From an uncultured Clostridium sp. (lineage in GTDB: Bacteria > Bacillota > Clostridia > TANB77 > CAG-508): a DNA stretch of 8,058 bases. A program made the position numbers and the translations under genes. Position 1 is the stretch's first letter, and each line of letters opens with the position of its first letter. The notes under the pieces are model-generated. The model made no database searches, was not told the origin of the DNA, and saw only the letters and a program-made list of their open reading frames with translations. Positions 1 through 5,523 of the stretch are shown one piece after another. The stretch is from contig CAMSEX010000053.1 of assembly GCA_947057875.1 (NCBI GenBank), positions 1-8,058 on the forward strand, given 5' to 3'.

Positions 1-46
1 TACACTATAACCTACACTCTTTCCCTACACGACGCTCTTCCGATCT
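1..46 (+). other. Illumina sequencing adapter left on the contig end (artefact)
   Basis: Bases 14-46 match, as I remember it, the 33-base Illumina TruSeq Read 1 primer site, ending in GCTCTTCCGATCT. Bases 1-5 (TACAC) match the end of the P5 flow-cell segment. The eight bases between (6-13, TATAACCT) sit exactly where an i5 index belongs and differ at one position from index D501 (TATAGCCT) as I recall it. The order P5 end, index, primer site is that of a library molecule, so this is untrimmed adapter and not biology. Genomic sequence begins at about 47, only 12 bases before the first stop codon. Whatever follows the prepilin peptidase gene in the genome is therefore missing. Confidence 0.97.
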
Positions 47-58
47 ATACATCCTCAA

Positions 59-835
59 TTAAATAAAATAATAATTTTCTATAAGTTTTTCCACAATTTG
101 ATAAACAATTGTGGAAATTCCTATGATGTATCCACAAGGGATTTCTTGTATTTTTTGGTATTTTTTCCTTTCCATAATTTTTAAAAGTGCAAAACCAAAA
201 ACACTCAAAATTCCTACAAATAATATTGCCTTTTCCCCTAAAGCAAATAAAATATAACTTCCGAAAAGTAAAAGTTGTATACTATAATTTGCTTTTTTCA
301 TAAACTGATTGGTAATAAACAGTGTGACAAACAAAATAAGATATATAACATATCTATGTATATTAATATTCTTTACTATATATAGATATAGCATATACAA
401 TACTTGCGAAATCGCCCCAAATAGCAAAACAGAAGAATTGATTTTTTTGTGCTCTTTATCAATGCCAGCAACAATGACTAATGTCACATATTGAAAAATA
501 AAAGATAGAAAGAATTCTAGATTATTAATATCAAAAAAATTGCCATGTCTATTTAGAATTAAGTACATTGTCACGAAAACAAGTCCTGATAAAATCTCTA
601 AAAGGAAATATCTAATTCTAATTTTTTCACCGCAATATCTACATTTTCCACGTAAAAATAAGTAACTCCAAACTGGAAATAAGTCTAACATTCCTAATTT
701 ATGGTTACAGTTTGGGCAGAATGAATGTTCATGTGTTATGTCTTTTTTTAATGGAATTCGATAAACAGCAAGGGTAAAAAAACTTCCAAAAAATGTTCCC
801 ATGATAAATAGAATAACACCTAAAAAAATTTCCAT
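59..835 (-). CDS. pilD: Prepilin peptidase (A24 family, PilD-like) with altered second catalytic site
   Basis: A membrane aspartyl protease that cleaves the leader of type IV prepilins at the cytoplasmic face and, in many members, methylates the new N-terminus. The 258-residue length is normal. The N-terminal domain has a hydrophobic helix with GSFFTLAVYRIP (17-28) and two CxxC pairs (C40/C43 and C65/C68), the zinc-binding arrangement of this family. The first catalytic Asp is probably D126 in AGIDKEHKKIN. The second, normally in GxGD, aligns with ALGE (198-201), so Glu stands in for Asp. A C-terminal IPCG (232-235) resembles the IPFG seen near the end of many homologues. About seven membrane segments are visible. 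The ATG at 833-835 is preceded by AAAGGAG. It is the last visible gene of the pilus operon, after both pilins, its likely substrates. The family call is firm; whether it is active is uncertain. Confidence 0.9.
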   Translation of the reverse strand: MEIFLGVILFIMGTFFGSFFTLAVYRIPLKKDITHEHSFCPNCNHKLGMLDLFPVWSYLFLRGKCRYCGEKIRIRYFLLEILSGLVFVTMYLILNRHGNFFDINNLEFFLSFIFQYVTLVIVAGIDKEHKKINSSVLLFGAISQVLYMLYLYIVKNINIHRYVIYLILFVTLFITNQFMKKANYSIQLLLFGSYILFALGEKAILFVGILSVFGFALLKIMERKKYQKIQEIPCGYIIGISTIVYQIVEKLIENYYFI

Positions 836-867
836 ATTTCTCCTTTTATTCTTTCTTTTTTAAATTT

Positions 868-909
868 AAGAGGTATACACTAATTTGTTAGAAGAAGTAT
901 ATACCTCTT
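868..909 (-). repeat. 13-bp hairpin between the pilin and the prepilin peptidase
   Basis: Arms 868-880 and 897-909 pair over 13 bp with a single G-U pair in the minus-strand RNA, around a 16-base loop. On the minus strand the stem is followed by AAATTTAAAAAAG rather than a U tract, so it is not a textbook terminator. It lies between the pilin stop (922) and the peptidase start (835). It could stabilise the 3' end of the abundant pilin message or reduce read-through into pilD. The structure is plain in the sequence; the role is inferred. Confidence 0.6.
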
Positions 910-921
910 GAAAATCAATTT

Positions 922-1377
922 CTATTTAGTCGTTTCTAAATATGACCAATTAGTTATTTCTAAGTTTCTATCATTATTACTATAAGTTAATGTTCCTTCT
1001 GCCAATACTTCTGCTCCTTCGGTATCTGCTTTTACACTAACTTTATTAGTAGCAGCATCAATTGTTACAATATATCCAGAACCACTAATTGTTTTTTTAG
1101 CATTCAAATATTCTTTTAAAGTTTGTGTTGTAGCATCTGCACCTGTACTAACATAATATTTTTCATACCATTCCATTTGTGTCTCTGCAATTGCTAACTC
1201 TGCACGTTCCTTTGCTGTTGCAGCATTGTGTTTATCTCTCGCTGCTACTGTTCTTGTCATAATTCCATTACTTCCCGCTACAAGTGATAATGACACACCT
1301 GCCAAGATTAACAATACGATAATTGTAACTACTAGAGCTACTAACGTAATACCTTTTTGATTTTTTAAATTTTTCAT
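922..1377 (-). CDS. Type IV pilin-like protein, copy 1 (prepilin leader, no Glu5)
   Basis: A small secreted subunit predicted to be cleaved by the prepilin peptidase and to polymerise through its N-terminal helix. The leader MKNLKNQKG ends in Gly9; mature residue 1 is Ile10, followed by TLVALVVTIIVLLILAGV. That is a class III signal with a long hydrophobic helix, but position +5 is Ala, not the usual Glu. The 151-residue precursor has no cysteines. The tail carries NNDRNL (134-139) and a Trp (144) shared with the neighbouring paralogue. Residues 1-49 are identical to that paralogue; the rest diverges. The ATG is 8 bases after GGAG. An upstream ATG overlapping in another frame is too close to the ribosome binding site. 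With no cysteine pair and no PilB gene in view, I cannot say which copy is the major pilin. Confidence 0.88.
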   Translation of the reverse strand: MKNLKNQKGITLVALVVTIIVLLILAGVSLSLVAGSNGIMTRTVAARDKHNAATAKERAELAIAETQMEWYEKYYVSTGADATTQTLKEYLNAKKTISGSGYIVTIDAATNKVSVKADTEGAEVLAEGTLTYSNNDRNLEITNWSYLETTK

Positions 1378-1398
1378 TTTTCATTCTCCTTTGTTTTT
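1241..1398 (-). repeat. Direct repeat, copy 1 (pilin 5' end and its ribosome binding site)
   Basis: This stretch matches 1748-1905, offset by 507 bases, with only 4 differences in 158 positions, all synonymous within the reading frame. It covers codons 1 to about 45 and the ribosome binding site. Similarity falls off quickly on both sides. Confidence 0.93.
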
Positions 1399-1437
1399 TA
1401 TTTTTCATTTGAAATCAACCATCAATTTAATCTGAAA

Positions 1438-1884
1438 CTATGGCATTATTAATGACCAAACTCCTATTGATAAATTTCTATCATTGTTAGAAAAAGTTAA
1501 TGAAGCTTCTGCTAAATTTTTACTTGCACCTTTCTTTTTAACTGTTGCAGTCGTATCTGTAATACTTACTTCATATCCTCCTGAAATGTCTTTTGTCGCA
1601 TAATTAGTAGTCAAATATGTTTTTAAATCATCTGTTGTATGCTTTGAACCTGTTTCCACATAATAATTTTCATACCATTCCATTTGCCATTCAGCAATTG
1701 CTAATTCTGCTCTTTCTGCTGCTGTTGCAGATTCATTTTTGTCTCTTGCTGCTACTGTTCTTGTCATAATTCCATTACTTCCTGCTACAAGAGATAATGA
1801 CACACCTGCCAAGATTAACAATACAATAATTGTAACTACTAAAGCTACTAACGTAATACCTTTTTGATTTTTTAAATTTTTCAT
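1438..1884 (-). CDS. Type IV pilin-like protein, copy 2 (upstream paralogue, no Glu5)
   Basis: First of the two tandem pilin genes in transcription order. The 148-residue precursor has the same leader (MKNLKNQKG, cleavage after Gly9) and the same hydrophobic helix with Ala at mature position 5. Residues 1-49 are identical to copy 1. The next part is still alike (ERAELAIAE, QMEWYE). The C-terminal half diverges strongly except for NNDRNL (133-138) and Trp143. No cysteines are present. The same AAAGGAG ribosome binding site precedes the ATG. A 60-base gap without a visible terminator separates it from copy 1, so both are probably on one transcript. A tandem duplication with later divergence of the exposed domain is the simplest reading. 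Confidence 0.88.
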   Translation of the reverse strand: MKNLKNQKGITLVALVVTIIVLLILAGVSLSLVAGSNGIMTRTVAARDKNESATAAERAELAIAEWQMEWYENYYVETGSKHTTDDLKTYLTTNYATKDISGGYEVSITDTTATVKKKGASKNLAEASLTFSNNDRNLSIGVWSLIMP

Positions 1885-1905
1885 TTTTCATTCTCCTTTG
1901 TTTTT
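1748..1905 (-). repeat. Direct repeat, copy 2 (pilin 5' end and its ribosome binding site)
   Basis: Partner of 1241-1398, with 4 mismatches in 158 positions. Such near-identity beside strongly diverged 3' halves suggests either strong constraint on the head or recent gene conversion. Confidence 0.93.
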
Positions 1906-1914
1906 AAAATTTTT

Positions 1915-1930
1915 ATAAGTTTTCACTTAT
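1915..1930 (-). promoter_or_regulatory. Small GAAA-loop hairpin in the pilin leader
   Basis: In the minus-strand RNA, AUAAGU and ACUUAU pair over 6 bp around a GAAA tetraloop, about 30 bases upstream of the pilin start and just before its ribosome binding site. It is short and AU-rich. It may help stabilise or pace the leader, but no U tract follows. Confidence 0.4.
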
Positions 1931-1935
1931 TTTTT

Positions 1936-2004
1936 TCATATGTTTATTGAAACATATCTTCGAGTTCTGAATCTTGCTGCTAAACTTGTCTCACCCCTTT
2001 TCAT
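1936..2004 (-). CDS. Possible 22-codon leader ORF upstream of the pilins
   Basis: Reads MKRGETSLAARFRTRRYVSINI on the minus strand. It is short, strongly basic (five Arg, one Lys) and has no membrane segment. AAAGGAGTG lies directly before its ATG with only 2 bases of spacing, which is tighter than usual. A second purine-rich stretch, AAAAGGGG, lies just inside the ORF. Its end overlaps the 1938-1957 hairpin, so translating it would affect that structure, as in attenuation-type leaders. I do not recognise the peptide. It may be chance, since a 22-codon ORF is not improbable; the ribosome binding site is what makes it worth listing. Confidence 0.3.
   Translation of the reverse strand: MKRGETSLAARFRTRRYVSINI
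1938..1957 (-). promoter_or_regulatory. 8-bp hairpin in the pilin leader
   Basis: ATATGTTT and AAACATAT pair perfectly over 8 bp around a 4-base loop. The stem is AT-rich and is followed on the minus strand by GAAAAAAA, not T, so it is not a terminator. It overlaps the last codons of the possible leader ORF. The whole leader (1885-2062) otherwise holds no gene, and I see no strong -35/-10 pair in it. Confidence 0.45.
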
Positions 2005-2062
2005 CACTCCTTTCAAATCTATATAATTTATTTGTATATACTTAAAAATAATTAAATATACC

Positions 2063-2563
2063 CTACTTAGAATTTGGACTTTCAAAGAAAGTTCCTGTAC
2101 TTGAATTATTGGTCGTGCCTTGTGTCACAGTTGTTGTGTTGTTTGGTGTTGTAGTTGTATTAGTTGTTGGCTGACCTGTTGTTGTATTTGTATTATTTGT
2201 TCCATTTGAGGTATTATTGGCATCTGGTGTTGTTGGATTTGTTGTTGCTTCAATGCCATATTCAAATGGATTTGAATTTCCTTTATCATAATTCTTTTGT
2301 GCAAACATTGATAAATCACTTGCTTCAATACTATATGACTTTAGTGAACCATTGTCATTTTCTGTTGTATCTCCACCATTTGTATAGGCAATTTCTTGTT
2401 TGATAGCAGTTGTTTTACTGTCAGCATTATATTCCTTGATTTCTGACACTTTTACAGTAGAAGGAATATAATCATACAAGCTAACTGCTAAGATTAACAA
2501 TACTAATATTAACAGAATAATAAAAATAAATACTTCTTTCACAATGTTTTTCTTGCTTTTCAT
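2063..2563 (-). CDS. Single-pass membrane protein with Thr/Asn-rich tail, in the PilP position of the pilus operon
   Basis: Not assignable to a named family by eye. The 166 residues consist of a basic start (MKSKKNIVK), one membrane helix (about 10-30), a short folded region (about 31-105) and a low-complexity tail very rich in Thr and Asn (about 107-156). There is no prepilin cleavage Gly and no lipobox Cys. SNPFEYG (97-103) recalls the DPF near the start of the periplasmic part of PilP and the SDPFN near the end of the adjacent PilO-like protein. It follows pilO by 14 bases and has a strong GGAGGAAAG site. By order (M, N, O, then this) it may replace PilP as a partner of PilO outside the membrane; that is inference. 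The tail could span or decorate the cell wall. Confidence 0.75.
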   Translation of the reverse strand: MKSKKNIVKEVFIFIILLILVLLILAVSLYDYIPSTVKVSEIKEYNADSKTTAIKQEIAYTNGGDTTENDNGSLKSYSIEASDLSMFAQKNYDKGNSNPFEYGIEATTNPTTPDANNTSNGTNNTNTTTGQPTTNTTTTPNNTTTVTQGTTNNSSTGTFFESPNSK

Positions 2564-2577
2564 CTCTTTCCTCCTTC

Positions 2578-3351
2578 TTAATTGGCTTTATAAGTTGTAT
2601 TTGTCGTTGCTGAATCAATTGTCTGTACTGCTGAATTAATTGCTTTTTCATCCGCTGTTACATTAAATGGATCGCTATTATAACCTGTGCTTGAAGTTCC
2701 TGTACTACTACTTGAAGATGATGTGATACCACTTTCAATCAAATCTTTTGAATTTACTTTTACTTCTTTTACTGTTAGTGTTACTTGCAAATCCTCTCCA
2801 CTTTTTTGCATATCAAAATTATTAATTTCAAAACCTAATCGATCATCATCTTCTAGATTTTGAATAAAGCTTGCTAGATTGATATATTTTCCTGTTGCGA
2901 CAAATTTCAAGTCACATACAATAAATTCACTAGTTGACGAATTTTGAAGAGAACTTGCTGAAGTCGTATTTTTGCCAATATCCATTTTAATCAAAACGCC
3001 TTCTTCTGTTGCATAATTACCAATGGTTGTCCACAAAAAGCTAACATCGTATGTGTCTTTCGAACCAACTTGGCTAACCAAATCCACATCTGGAACAAGC
3101 TCGTCATATTCTGTTTTAGCTGAATTGTAATTCTTGATTACAGCTTCTAATTCTTCTTTTTTCTTATCATATGTTGCATTGGTTTTTAGTTCCAAACTTG
3201 CAACTGCCTGATTTAGTTCTTTGCTTTTTTGTTCTAGTTGTTTTACAGAAGCAATCTTTGAACGAATGGTTTCATTAGAACCAAAAACAACTTCAAAACA
3301 ACCAAAAATCAATAATATTAAAATAATAGATAATGTTATTTTCCTTGTCAT
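2578..3351 (-). CDS. pilO: PilO-like pilus assembly protein
   Basis: An inner-membrane protein of the pilus alignment subcomplex that pairs with PilN. The 257 residues give the PilO layout: one N-terminal membrane helix (5-23), a coiled-coil stretch rich in K and E (about 30-86), then an alpha/beta domain of the ferredoxin-like kind. The latter is seen in FLWTTIGNYATEEGVLIKMDI (about 105-125) and in FIVCDLKFVATGKYINLASF to VTLTVKEVKV (143-199). A Ser/Thr/Gly linker (210-223) and a short tail with SDPFN (226-230) follow. Its ATG overlaps the stop of pilMN as ATGA, which suggests translational coupling and equal amounts. The call rests on architecture and gene order, since PilO sequences vary widely. 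Confidence 0.82.
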   Translation of the reverse strand: MTRKITLSIILILLIFGCFEVVFGSNETIRSKIASVKQLEQKSKELNQAVASLELKTNATYDKKKEELEAVIKNYNSAKTEYDELVPDVDLVSQVGSKDTYDVSFLWTTIGNYATEEGVLIKMDIGKNTTSASSLQNSSTSEFIVCDLKFVATGKYINLASFIQNLEDDDRLGFEINNFDMQKSGEDLQVTLTVKEVKVNSKDLIESGITSSSSSSTGTSSTGYNSDPFNVTADEKAINSAVQTIDSATTNTTYKAN

Positions 3352-4985
3352 GGCAAATCTCCTTCTATCGTTACTTGAACAACTGTATCACTTTTTTGTC
3401 CCGGTGTTGATTTTACATTTTCCAATATTCCATTGGTTGCAAGAACTGCTTTAAAATATCCTAATTGTTCATACTTTTCAGCTTCTGCCTTAATCACAAT
3501 ACGTTTATTAGTCGTGTTTTGAATCGATGTTATTTTTACCTTTTTAGGTATGGCAAACATCACTCTGTTTAGCAAATTCGGAATCGCATCTTTTTCAATA
3601 ATTCTTCTTGAAGTTGTCGTATCCTCTGGTGGATTTGTAATTTCTTCAATTAAAGATTGATAGGTAGTTGTCCTTCCAGAAATCAATGAAATATCATTAC
3701 TCATTTCTGTTAATTCTACATCTGCCTTGCTAATTTTTCCTGCGATTTCATTTTTCTTATCTGTAATCTGTCTTTCAATTGTGTGACTAAATGCTGCAAA
3801 CATCACAGCAAGCATAATGCACAAAACTGACATTCTAATCATAATTTTATCAAAACTTTGCAGTGGAGCTGAAAAATCCTCTTTTATATTTCTACCAAAA
3901 TGAACAAAGTAATTTTTAATTGTTCCTAAATCAATATCTTGGCTCCAAGGTGAATCGCCTTTTCCGCCTCCTGCTACTTTTGCTTTTGAAAAATTCACTT
4001 CTTTATTGACCATACCCAACCCATCAAGAGCAAGCGCAATAGCAGAATTTACTTCAATATATTCTTTCATCGGCAACTGCATTTGAGCTTCATCTACAAA
4101 ATAAGGCTTCAAAATCTCACATTTTGCCTCTGGCATATAATCTTGAAAATATAAATCAATATTATTAATGCTTGTTCCCAAACCTGTAATATATACTTTT
4201 TCAACACTTGAGAAAAAACCACTAATAATTTCTTTGGTTTTTTGCACAATTTTATATAAAATTCCAGTTACCAAACTCATATATTCATTTGTATCGCTAT
4301 ATAATTCTGATGAATTTTGAGTATATAAGGTCATGTTTTTACAAACTTCATAGGATTTAGAATACGAATTTTCTACCTTATTAATTTCTTCTAAAATAGT
4401 TCCCATTCCTTCATCTAAAACATCGATTTGATAAATTTGTCCATCCACAATTGTTGTAATCTTAGTCTTGTCTTCAATATTAACAATCGCAATATTCTCT
4501 CTTTCTTGAATATTGGCCAAATTAACAATACTTGTTGAAATTGGCGTAATTGTGTTTAATTTGCGACCATCAAAAGCCATTGATTTTTTAGAAATATCAT
4601 TTTTGTTGACAATTATATTTAGTGCTTTTTGTTTATCTGCTTCTTTTTTTTCATCCACTAACAAATAGCGATGTTCTAAAGCTTCTATATTGTAATCTTT
4701 TTCGTTGCACAACATTTCGTACTCAATTTTAACTGCTTTCTTCATATCCTTTTTATTTAACAAAGCAGAAATTTGAAATTCTTTGTAAATTTCGTTAGAC
4801 ACATTAATACTGATTGGAACTTTATAACTATAAGTTTCATTAATAATTCGGTTTAATGTTTGATCTAAGTCACCATCGTAAAATACCATGTTATAATTTT
4901 CTACTTTTACGTTTTCTTTATCTTTTTGTAGCTTTGCATATTTAATTATGTGATCCTCTATATAAATACCCAAACTGGCTTGCAT
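3348..4985 (-). CDS. pilMN: PilM-PilN fusion, type IV pilus alignment subcomplex
   Basis: A 545-residue protein combining two normally separate parts. Residues 1 to about 325 have the actin-like PilM layout, cytoplasmic: LGIYIEDHIIKYAKL (5-19), IAIVNIEDKTKITTIVDGQ (165-183), VYITGLGTSINNIDLYF (264-280) and a final NSAIALALDGLG. After a linker comes a membrane helix (about 382-400), a coiled coil (about 401-450) and a PilN domain with IPNLLNRVMFAIPKKVKITS (468-487) and TNKRIVIKAEA. PilM normally grips the N-terminal peptide of PilN, so a fusion hard-wires that contact. Fused pilMN genes are, from memory, known in C. difficile. The usual D-x-G phosphate-loop residues are lost here (YIE and NIE). 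First gene of the operon; the ATG follows AAAGGAG, with a good promoter 42-70 bases upstream. Confidence 0.88.
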   Translation of the reverse strand: MQASLGIYIEDHIIKYAKLQKDKENVKVENYNMVFYDGDLDQTLNRIINETYSYKVPISINVSNEIYKEFQISALLNKKDMKKAVKIEYEMLCNEKDYNIEALEHRYLLVDEKKEADKQKALNIIVNKNDISKKSMAFDGRKLNTITPISTSIVNLANIQERENIAIVNIEDKTKITTIVDGQIYQIDVLDEGMGTILEEINKVENSYSKSYEVCKNMTLYTQNSSELYSDTNEYMSLVTGILYKIVQKTKEIISGFFSSVEKVYITGLGTSINNIDLYFQDYMPEAKCEILKPYFVDEAQMQLPMKEYIEVNSAIALALDGLGMVNKEVNFSKAKVAGGGKGDSPWSQDIDLGTIKNYFVHFGRNIKEDFSAPLQSFDKIMIRMSVLCIMLAVMFAAFSHTIERQITDKKNEIAGKISKADVELTEMSNDISLISGRTTTYQSLIEEITNPPEDTTTSRRIIEKDAIPNLLNRVMFAIPKKVKITSIQNTTNKRIVIKAEAEKYEQLGYFKAVLATNGILENVKSTPGQKSDTVVQVTIEGDLP

Positions 4986-5010
4986 TTATCTTTCTCCTTT
5001 GACTTTAGAT

Positions 5011-5026
5011 TACATTATATAATGTA
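5011..5026. promoter_or_regulatory. 16-bp perfect palindrome at the pilus operon start site (candidate operator)
   Basis: TACATTATATAATGTA reads the same on both strands. It lies directly downstream of the -10 element at 5027-5032 and covers the predicted transcription start of the pilus operon. This is a classic place for a repressor site. AT-only palindromes arise by chance in such DNA, but the length and the position raise its value. Confidence 0.5.
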
Positions 5027-5055
5027 TTTATATCCTTAATCCAAAAAAAAGTCAA
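5027..5055 (-). promoter_or_regulatory. Sigma-A-type promoter for the pilus operon
   Basis: On the minus strand, TTGACT (5050-5055) is followed by exactly 17 bases and TATAAA (5027-5032), close to the consensus TTGACA-17-TATAAT. Transcription would start near 5020 and give a leader of about 35 bases before pilMN. This suggests that the pilus is expressed in growing cells, unlike the spoVA genes on the other side. Confidence 0.75.
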
Positions 5056-5089
5056 TAGAATTATCGAATGTAATACAAATATAATGATT

Positions 5090-5129
5090 TTGTAACATTT
5101 TTGTAATATTTTGACGTATTTTGTTACAA
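5090..5129. repeat. Phased TTGTAAYATTT repeats with inverted ends
   Basis: TTGTAACATTT (5090-5100) is followed directly by TTGTAATATTT (5101-5111), a direct repeat with an 11-base period. The first arm TTGTAAC (5090-5096) is also matched in inverted form by GTTACAA (5123-5129). A repeat of about one helical turn suits a protein that binds on one face of the DNA. On the plus strand the same segment contains TTGTAA (5101-5106), 18 bases and TACAAT (5125-5130), a weak vegetative-type promoter towards the dodecin gene. Confidence 0.4.
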
Positions 5130-5156
5130 TTCCTGCTACCATTTTTAAATAATAAT

Positions 5157-5165
5157 ATTATACCA
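5157..5165 (-). promoter_or_regulatory. Second candidate pilus promoter with an extended -10
   Basis: TGGTATAAT on the minus strand is a perfect extended -10. Only weak -35 candidates are visible (TTGGTA at 19 bases). Use of it would give a leader of about 165 bases through the phased repeats and the palindrome. It is less convincing than the promoter at 5027-5055. Confidence 0.35.
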
Positions 5166-5208
5166 CTTTTAAAATTTTTCATACCAAACTCAAATTGTGA
5201 AAATTTAT

Positions 5209-5237
5209 GTATATTTCTCCTATTTTCGGAAAATCTA
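5209..5237 (+). promoter_or_regulatory. Candidate forespore (sigma-G/sigma-F) promoter for the dodecin-spoVA cluster
   Basis: GTATA (5209-5213) fits the -35 of sigma-F and sigma-G promoters. After 17 bases, AAATCTA (5231-5237) matches five of seven positions of the sigma-G -10 (CATWHTA). Read for sigma-F, GG at 5228-5229 followed by AAAATCTA fits GGnnAnAHTR with one mismatch. Transcription would start near 5244, about 30 bases before the dodecin ATG, whose ribosome binding site AAGGAGG is at 5260-5266. spoVA operons are known to be forespore genes under sigma-G, which is why I looked here. Confidence 0.5.
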
Positions 5238-5273
5238 AGATTATAACAATTTTAAAAACAAGGAGGAAAAATT

Positions 5274-5516
5274 ATGAATTCAGAAAAACACATCAAAGTA
5301 ACTGGATATTCAAATATTTCATGGAAGGATGCGATTGTAAAAACAGTTGACGAAGCCTCAAAAACAGTTAAAAATTTAAAAAACATTACTGTTTTAGAAC
5401 AACGTGCCAATATCACAGGCAATAAAATTGTAGAATATATGGTAGATTTAGATATTAGTTTTCAAATCGAACCATTTCAAATAGAACAACCAACAGATGA
5501 TACAGACAATATGTAA
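5274..5516 (+). CDS. Dodecin-family small protein at the head of the spoVA cluster
   Basis: Dodecins are small beta-alpha-beta-beta proteins that assemble into hollow dodecamers and, in characterised members, store flavins or bind CoA. This 80-residue protein has the full pattern: IKVTGYSNISWKDAIVKTVDEASKTVKNL (7-35), ITVLEQRANI (38-47) and KIVEYMVDLDISFQIE (51-66), then an acidic tail of about 14 residues. Aligned from memory with the Halobacterium protein, the Trp that stacks on flavin falls on Asn37, and the Gln that contacts flavin on Met56. Canonical flavin binding is therefore doubtful, as in many Firmicute members that lack the Trp. It begins after AAGGAGG and lies 54 bases before spoVAC with a hairpin between. 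Shared forespore expression with spoVA is likely by position. The family is clear; the function here is unknown. Confidence 0.85.
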   Translation: MNSEKHIKVTGYSNISWKDAIVKTVDEASKTVKNLKNITVLEQRANITGNKIVEYMVDLDISFQIEPFQIEQPTDDTDNM

Positions 5517-5523
5517 ATAAAAT

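Noticed and set aside
922..1884. Tad/Flp-type pilins instead of type IVa-like pilins.
   Set aside because: The mature lengths of about 140 residues and the pilMNO-type neighbours fit a type IV pilus locus, and no Tad genes are present.
1885..2062. Cyclic-di-GMP riboswitch upstream of the pilins, as known for some clostridial pilus genes.
   Set aside because: I compared the leader with the class I and class II patterns I remember and found no conserved core, only AU-rich stems and a purine-rich stretch.
2100..2242. Short tandem repeat array or CRISPR-like sequence (GTTGTTG runs).
   Set aside because: The repetition comes from Thr and Asn codons in a coding tail. There are no regular repeat-spacer units.
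2125..2328. Gln-rich ORF on the minus strand.
   Set aside because: It is a frame-shifted reading of the Thr/Asn-rich tail of the 2063-2563 gene, whose repetitive codons stay open in another frame.
2164..2403. Leu/Tyr-rich plus-strand ORF.
   Set aside because: It is antisense to the same low-complexity region, has no ribosome binding site and has no plausible protein pattern.
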